This document shows positions 15,168 to 19,960 of a stretch of 19,960 nt of DNA, in pieces. The notes under the pieces are model-generated. The model was given only the letters and a program-made list of their open reading frames with translations, ran no database searches and had not been told where the DNA came from. The stretch lies in contig DGDN01000084.1 in assembly GCA_002385465.1 (NCBI GenBank), forward strand, positions 1 to 19,960, given 5' to 3'. Each line of letters starts with the position of its first letter. Positions within the stretch are counted from its first letter, which is position 1. The position numbers were made by a program, and so were the translations under genes. Origin of the DNA: Candidatus Fermentithermobacillaceae bacterium UBA3951. GTDB lineage: Bacteria; Bacillota; Sulfobacillia; Fermentithermobacillales; Fermentithermobacillaceae.

Positions 15168-16697
15168 TTGGAGCTCTGGGAACTTTCAGCCTGGGAAATT
15201 GCCGAGAAAGTGAAGGCCAAGGAGATTTCGGCGCAGGAAGTCCTCGAAGCGCACCTTTCCAGGATATCGGAAGTTGAGCCCGCGGTTTGCGCGTTCCTCA
15301 GTGTTCTCGAGGCAGAGGCGCGCATCGCCGCCTCAAGGGTAGATGCGAAAATAGCCAAGGGAGAGGACCCCGGCATCCTGGCAGGCGTACCTTGCGCCTT
15401 GAAAGACAACCTCAACATGAAGGGCACGTCCTGCACGTGTGGTTCGAAGATGCTCGAGGGATACATATCGCCTTATACGGCCACGGCCGTCGCGCGGATT
15501 AGCGAGCAAGGTGGCGTCATCACCGGCAAGACGAATATGGATGAGTTCGCGATGGGTTCGTCGACGGAGCGCTCGGCCTATATGGTGACCAGAAATCCTT
15601 GGGATGTGGATAGAGTTCCCGGAGGCTCCAGCGGGGGCTCCGGAGCGGCGGTGGCGTCAGGCATGTCGGCGCTTGCCCTGGGATCGGACACGGGCGGCTC
15701 CATAAGGCAACCTGCCGCGTTTACAGGCGTCGTTGGCATAAAGCCGACTTATGGGCGTGTATCCCGTTACGGGCTCGTGGCTTTCGCTTCCTCCCTCGAT
15801 CAGATTGGGCCGTTAGCCCGGAGCGTGCGCGACGCGGCGCTCTTATTGGAAGCCATCGCCGGATTCGACCCCGCCGACCCGACGTCCGCCGAAAGGCCGG
15901 TTGTCCCGTGGAGTAAGCGCCTGGGGCGGCCGGTGAAAGGTTTGAGAGCCGGGGTACCGAAGGAGTTCTTCGGTTTCGGCGTGACTGAAGGTGTGAGGTC
16001 AGCGTTCTCAAACGCCCTCTCTCACCTTGCCGATATGGGAGTGATTATCGAAGAAACGTCCCTGCCTTCCCTCGCCTACGCTTTGGACGTTTACTACGTG
16101 ATCGCCCCTGCCGAGGCTTCTTCAAACCTGGGCAGGTTTGACGGGGTGAGGTACGGCCTCTCCAAGAGGGGGAAGGGCTACCTTGATATGTACCGGGAGA
16201 CCAGAGGGGAAGGTTTTGGGCCCGAAGTGCGCCGGCGGATCATGCTCGGGACTTTCGCGCTGTCGGCCGACCAATACGAAGCCTACTACCTCAGGGCGGC
16301 CAAGATCCGGACCCTCATACGAAGGGATTTTGAACGGGCCTTTGAGACCTACGACGTGCTCCTTTCGCCGACCACACCCACGGTGGCGTTCAAGATAGGC
16401 GAGGAATCGGGAGATCCCATGACAAGGTACCTGGCCGACGTCATGACGGTTTCGGTGAACCTCGCCGGCATCCCTGCTCTTTCCGTGCCGTGCGGGTTCG
16501 CGGAACCTTCGGGTGAAGGTGGCTCGGGGCGCGAGCTTCCCTGCGGCCTGCAGATAATGGGCAAGCGGTTCGACGAAGAGACGGTCCTCACTGCGGGTTA
16601 TGTGGTGGAGCCTTTCATAAGGGAAGAGATGGAGGAGAAGTCGGCCCGGATGCGGCGGAACCTCATTCTCGCTAAGGAGTGTGAGCCGGTTGACTGA
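15168..16697 (+). CDS. gatA: Asp-tRNA(Asn)/Glu-tRNA(Gln) amidotransferase subunit A
   Basis: GatA is the glutaminase subunit of GatCAB. It frees ammonia from glutamine and passes it to GatB. The product is 509 aa, slightly longer than the usual 480-490. The amidase-signature catalytic triad is complete: K79 in CALKDN, S154 in PGGSSGGSGA, and S178 in SDTGGSIRQ. These positions are the same as I recall for the Staphylococcus aureus enzyme. The start TTG 15168 is preceded by GAGGGGAGGG (15151-15160). The C-terminal 20 residues or so are charged (EEMEEKSARMRRN). Its last bases overlap the start of gatB. Whether the complex serves Gln-tRNA, Asn-tRNA or both depends on which synthetases the genome has, which cannot be seen here. 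Confidence 0.97.
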   Translation: MELWELSAWEIAEKVKAKEISAQEVLEAHLSRISEVEPAVCAFLSVLEAEARIAASRVDAKIAKGEDPGILAGVPCALKDNLNMKGTSCTCGSKMLEGYISPYTATAVARISEQGGVITGKTNMDEFAMGSSTERSAYMVTRNPWDVDRVPGGSSGGSGAAVASGMSALALGSDTGGSIRQPAAFTGVVGIKPTYGRVSRYGLVAFASSLDQIGPLARSVRDAALLLEAIAGFDPADPTSAERPVVPWSKRLGRPVKGLRAGVPKEFFGFGVTEGVRSAFSNALSHLADMGVIIEETSLPSLAYALDVYYVIAPAEASSNLGRFDGVRYGLSKRGKGYLDMYRETRGEGFGPEVRRRIMLGTFALSADQYEAYYLRAAKIRTLIRRDFERAFETYDVLLSPTTPTVAFKIGEESGDPMTRYLADVMTVSVNLAGIPALSVPCGFAEPSGEGGSGRELPCGLQIMGKRFDEETVLTAGYVVEPFIREEMEEKSARMRRNLILAKECEPVD

Positions 16698-18135
16698 GAG
16701 AGCCTATGAGATGACGATCGGACTCGAGGTCCACGTAGAGCTTTTGACCCGGAGCAAGATGTTCTGCCGCTGTTCGACGCGGTTCGGCGATCCTCCCAAC
16801 ACCAACGTGTGCCCGGTATGCCTGGGTTTTCCGGGGACGCTTCCCACCCCCAATCTAGAAGCCGTGAGGCTGGGCGTGCGGGCGGCCTTGGGATTGGGAG
16901 CCAAGGTAAACCTCCATAGCGGTTTTGACAGGAAGAACTACTTCTATCCTGACCTCACTAAGGGATACCAGATAACCCAATACCGCACTCCTCTCGCGCA
17001 AGACGGGTTCATAGAGATCTCTGAGCCTCGCAAGAAGATCCGGATCAGGCGGATTCACCTTGAGGAAGATACAGGCAAGTCCATCCATGCCGGAGACGAT
17101 ATCACCACCGCCGAGTACACGCTCATCGACTTTAACCGCTCCGGTGTGCCCCTCATAGAGATTGTCTCGGAACCCGACATGAATTCTCCGGAAGAAGCTC
17201 GGCAGTATCTTGAGAAACTCCAAAGGACCTTGCGCTTCGCCGGAGTATCTGATGTCAAAATGGAAGAAGGTTCCATGAGGGTTGACTGCAACATATCGGT
17301 TAGACCTAAGGGATCCGACATCCATGGAATACCTGTTGAGGTTAAGAACTTGAGCTCCTTTAGGGCCGTGGTCAAGGCCCTTTCCTACGAGTTTGAAAGG
17401 CAAGTTGACGCGCTTAAGGCAGGGGAGAGCATCTCCCGCGAGACCAGGCACTGGGACGAAGCAAGAGAGAGGACCCATCCAATGCGCACAAAGGAATCAA
17501 GCGATGATTACCGCTACTTCCCCGAGCCTGACCTGCCGCCCCTTATATTGGAAGAGGCTTTTGTCGAAGAAGTCCGGGATACCATGCCGAGGCTTCCCGA
17601 TGAGATAGCCGCGCATTATACGGAGAAACTCGGGCTAACGGAATATGACGCCCAGGTCTTGACCCTTGACCCAAACCTTTCTTCCTTTTTCGATAGGTGT
17701 GTGGAGCAAGGCGCCGATCCCAAGATGGCTGCCAACTGGATTATGGGAGATGTTTTGGGATACATGAACCGTCATAGCCTTACATATGAGAAGATACCGG
17801 TTTCTCCCGAGAATCTAGTCGAGACGCTCGGCCTTATAAAGTCTGGAGCGATAAGCGGAAAGATAGCCAAGGACGTGCTCGTGAAGGTGATCGAAACGGG
17901 TAAGAAACCCTCCGTCATTGTCAAAGAAGAAGGGCTCACGCAGATGTCGGACGAGGGCGAGCTCTTGGCTGTGATCGAAGAGGTCATTGCCGCGAACCCG
18001 GGGCCCGTTCAAGACGTCAGGAATGGAAAGGAGAAGGCCATAGGATTTCTGGTCGGACAGGTTATGAAAGCGACCAGGGGAAGGGCTAACCCGGCAAAGG
18101 TGAACATAATGTTGAAAGAGAAGATACTATCTTAG
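16690..18135 (+). CDS. gatB: Asp-tRNA(Asn)/Glu-tRNA(Gln) amidotransferase subunit B
   Basis: GatB is the kinase and transamidase subunit. It phosphorylates the misacylated Glu or Asp on the tRNA with ATP and then amidates it. The product is 481 aa, a normal length. It opens MTERAYEMTIGLEVHVELLT. The zinc-binding cysteines are C26, C28, C41 and C44 (CRC...CPVC). The cradle domain carries GVPLIEIVSEPD and RVDCNISVRP. The C-terminal helical and YqeY-like tail (from about residue 300) binds tRNA. TTG 16690 is preferred to GTG 16681: AAGGAG (16674-16679) is one base from the GTG but ten from the TTG. With this start it overlaps gatA by eight bases. Confidence 0.97.
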   Translation: MTERAYEMTIGLEVHVELLTRSKMFCRCSTRFGDPPNTNVCPVCLGFPGTLPTPNLEAVRLGVRAALGLGAKVNLHSGFDRKNYFYPDLTKGYQITQYRTPLAQDGFIEISEPRKKIRIRRIHLEEDTGKSIHAGDDITTAEYTLIDFNRSGVPLIEIVSEPDMNSPEEARQYLEKLQRTLRFAGVSDVKMEEGSMRVDCNISVRPKGSDIHGIPVEVKNLSSFRAVVKALSYEFERQVDALKAGESISRETRHWDEARERTHPMRTKESSDDYRYFPEPDLPPLILEEAFVEEVRDTMPRLPDEIAAHYTEKLGLTEYDAQVLTLDPNLSSFFDRCVEQGADPKMAANWIMGDVLGYMNRHSLTYEKIPVSPENLVETLGLIKSGAISGKIAKDVLVKVIETGKKPSVIVKEEGLTQMSDEGELLAVIEEVIAANPGPVQDVRNGKEKAIGFLVGQVMKATRGRANPAKVNIMLKEKILS

Positions 18136-18178
18136 TCCTTAGGGCATAACTTGATAAATGGAAAGAGGAGGGCGTGGC

Positions 18179-19123
18179 ATGGTTTCGGGTGAGGCTCAGG
18201 GGAAGTGGGACTTTCACGAAGTGACCTCCATGCTGAACGGTTCTCGAATCCTCTTGAACGAGCCCATGTCATTGCATACCTCATTTCGTATTGGCGGGCC
18301 GTGTGACCTCTTGGTGCTTCCGTCCGAAGAAGACGATGTGGTTGCGGCGTGGGCGAAGTGCAAAGAGCTGTCAATTCCCTGCTACATAATCGGAAATGGG
18401 ACGAACCTCCTTGTGAAGGACGGGGGAGTCCGCGGGTGCGTCGTGAAGCTCGCTCCCGGCTTTCAAGGAGTGAAGCGGACGGGTGATGTCACTCTGCATG
18501 TGAAGGCGGGAACCCTTCTGCCTAGACTGGTGGAAGCCGCCTTGGAAGAGGGCCTTTCAGGGCTCGAGTGGGCAGTGGGCATCCCCGGCAGCATAGGCGG
18601 CGCCATAACGATGAACGCAGGTGCCTACGGCGGCGATATTGCTTCTCTCGTAAGACGGGTCGAAGTCGCCTTTTCCGACGGCAGCACCCGGTGGCTCCCT
18701 GCCGAAGAACTCGCCTTCTCATACAGGCACTCGTTGTTCATCGACCGAGACGACCTTTTGGTTCTTTCCGCAGAGCTGGATATGGTGCCCGGCGATAGAG
18801 CGAATATCAAGTCCGTCATGGATACCAGGAGCGCTGAACGAGAGGCCAAACAACCTCTGGATCTTCCCTCGGCGGGGAGCGCGTTCAGGCGTCCTCCCGG
18901 ATATTATGTGGGCTCCATGATACAGGAACTTGGCCTCAAAGGGTTCAAAATAGGAGCCGCTCAGATATCTCCCAAACACGCGGGTTTCATTGTAAACACG
19001 GGAGGAGCCACGGCTTCTCAGGTGCTTAAGCTCATGAGGATGATCCAGGATGAAGTGAAAGCCGCCTACGGCGTTGACCTAGAGCCTGAGATAATCGTCA
19101 TAGGCGAGGATCCGAGTGAGTAA
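18179..19123 (+). CDS. murB: UDP-N-acetylenolpyruvoylglucosamine reductase MurB
   Basis: MurB is the cytoplasmic FAD enzyme that uses NADPH to reduce UDP-GlcNAc-enolpyruvate to UDP-MurNAc, the second committed step of peptidoglycan synthesis. The product is 314 aa. FAD-binding text includes NTSF-like HTSFRIGG, IGNGTNLLVKDGG, and GIPGSIGGAITMNAGAYGG. Likely catalytic residues are R183 (FSYRHS), S234 (SAGSAFRRP) and E304 (LEPEIIVIG). The layout matches type II MurB of Gram-positive bacteria. ATG 18179 is chosen because AGAGGAGGG (18164-18172) lies six bases upstream; ATG 18158 is in frame but lies ahead of that site. The gene follows gatB by 43 bases with no clear terminator between. Confidence 0.96.
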   Translation: MVSGEAQGKWDFHEVTSMLNGSRILLNEPMSLHTSFRIGGPCDLLVLPSEEDDVVAAWAKCKELSIPCYIIGNGTNLLVKDGGVRGCVVKLAPGFQGVKRTGDVTLHVKAGTLLPRLVEAALEEGLSGLEWAVGIPGSIGGAITMNAGAYGGDIASLVRRVEVAFSDGSTRWLPAEELAFSYRHSLFIDRDDLLVLSAELDMVPGDRANIKSVMDTRSAEREAKQPLDLPSAGSAFRRPPGYYVGSMIQELGLKGFKIGAAQISPKHAGFIVNTGGATASQVLKLMRMIQDEVKAAYGVDLEPEIIVIGEDPSE

Positions 19124-19960
19124 GAAACCCTCTCGGAGACCGGCCGGAAGGAATCTCCCGCCCTCAGTGAGACGGATGTCTTCTGATCCCCGGCAAAGCC
19201 TGAGCGGTCCCCTGCACTGCGCCAAGATCACCGGCCTGAACCACAGGGGAGAGGGCGTGGGTAGGATACTGACCGGCCCAGACGAAGGCATGATAGTTTT
19301 CATATCAGGTGCCGTGCCGGGCGATGTAGTGGAGTTTTCCCTCATTGAGCGCAAGAAGAACTTCATGCGTGGACAGATTGTTTCGTTGGTGGAAGAGGGC
19401 CCGGGAAGGGAGAAGCAGGTCTGTGCCGTCGCTCACCTTTGCGGCGGCTGTTCGTGGCAGCACATCACTTACTCCCTGCAGCTCGAGTGGAAGAAGCGCA
19501 TCGTGATAGAAGCACTTTCGAGGATTGCCCGCATAGAAACCTGTGAGGTCAGAGACTGCCTTCCGTCTCCGGATATCACGGGCTACAGGAACAAAGTAGA
19601 AGTTCCCGTGGCGGTCCTAAACGGACGAGTGGTTGCGGGCTTCTACAAGCCCTACACACACGAAGTGGTGCCAAGTGACGAATGTCAGCTGGAACACCCT
19701 CTCGCGAGAGAAATCATCCTCCGGATGCTGGCAGAAGTGAAAAGCCGGAAGTACAGCATATATGACGAGAGGACCGGGAAGGGACTCGTACGCCACCTTG
19801 TGGCGAGGGTGGCTCCGGGCACCGGAGAGCGTATGGCCGTGGTTGTGGCAAACGGCCATTCCCTACCTGGAGAGGCGGGGTTTGCTTCCGCCCTCACATC
19901 GGAGATCGATGATCTTGTGAGCGTAGTCCTCAACACAAACAGGGAACGCACGAACATCAT
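19116..19960 (+). CDS. rlmD: 23S rRNA (uracil-5-)-methyltransferase RlmD-like, N-terminal part
   Basis: This is a TrmA/RlmD-family enzyme that makes 5-methyluridine in 23S rRNA with S-adenosylmethionine. The gene runs off the right end, and about 281 residues are visible. A basic leader (about residues 1-30, SKKPSRRPAGR) precedes a TRAM-type RNA-binding domain (HCAKITGLNHRGEGVGRI ... GAVPGDVVEFSL). Four cysteines, C103, C109, C112 and C190, have spacings close to the iron-sulfur cluster of E. coli RlmD. The Rossmann methyltransferase domain lies off the window. GTG 19116 is chosen because GGCGAGGA (19103-19110) is five bases upstream and it overlaps the murB stop. ATG 19176 would drop the basic leader and has no good ribosome site. 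Gram-positive homologues may be RlmCD with dual specificity, so the exact target uridine is unknown. Confidence 0.88.
   Translation, partial: MSKKPSRRPAGRNLPPSVRRMSSDPRQSLSGPLHCAKITGLNHRGEGVGRILTGPDEGMIVFISGAVPGDVVEFSLIERKKNFMRGQIVSLVEEGPGREKQVCAVAHLCGGCSWQHITYSLQLEWKKRIVIEALSRIARIETCEVRDCLPSPDITGYRNKVEVPVAVLNGRVVAGFYKPYTHEVVPSDECQLEHPLAREIILRMLAEVKSRKYSIYDERTGKGLVRHLVARVAPGTGERMAVVVANGHSLPGEAGFASALTSEIDDLVSVVLNTNRERTNI

Noticed and set aside
16855..17478. A 207-codon minus-strand open frame opposite gatB.
   Set aside because: It lies wholly within gatB, which is intact, and shows no motif or ribosome site supporting expression.
1..19960. CRISPR array, insertion sequence, prophage, tRNA or rRNA.
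   Set aside because: I saw no regularly spaced repeats, transposase or integrase genes, or tRNA-like cloverleaf. Nearly all the sequence is accounted for by known housekeeping genes.

Overview
The window is an ordinary, gene-dense piece of a bacterial chromosome. Its content and order point to a Bacillota (Firmicutes) lineage of clostridial type. The evidence is a PBP2-minCDE-rodA cluster that includes MinE, a pcrA-ligA-gatCAB run, an XPB helicase with a partner protein, and strong purine-rich Shine-Dalgarno sites. TTG and GTG starts are very common, and the frequent AGG and ATA codons hint, without proving it, at a thermophile. The first 19 bases are the Tn5/Nextera mosaic-end adapter, so the left edge is a library artefact and this is probably the tip of a draft or metagenome contig. 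I cannot name the species.

Layout. Bases 20-3758 (+) hold the end of the elongasome transpeptidase PBP2, then minC, minD, minE and rodA. This links rod elongation with division-site placement. An RseC-like membrane protein follows (3799-4233, +). Bases 4251-7540 (-) are a two-gene island, transcribed against its neighbours, encoding an XPB-type helicase and a helicase-associated protein. Bases 7741-10517 (+) are the tldD/tldE pair (TldD/PmbA metalloprotease). A 296-base gap (10518-10813) follows, with a likely terminator, a second inverted repeat and a possible promoter. Bases 10814-18135 (+) are pcrA, ligA, gatC, gatA and gatB, tightly spaced. murB (18179-19123, +) and the start of an RlmD-like 23S rRNA methyltransferase (19116 to the end) complete the window.

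How the genes work together. PBP2 and RodA are the transpeptidase and glycosyltransferase of lateral wall synthesis. MinCDE keeps the Z ring at midcell, and MurB makes the UDP-MurNAc precursor. PcrA and LigA act in repair and replication. XPB and its partner probably form a DNA-repair or remodelling module. GatCAB completes Gln-tRNA(Gln) and/or Asn-tRNA(Asn) by transamidation.

I found no CRISPR array, tRNA, rRNA, insertion sequence, phage gene or clearly new system. The points most worth a second look are: a domain shared by XPB and its partner; the rodA start, which lacks any ATG/GTG/TTG in the right place; a PcrA that lacks the usual C-terminal domain; and the adapter at the left edge.
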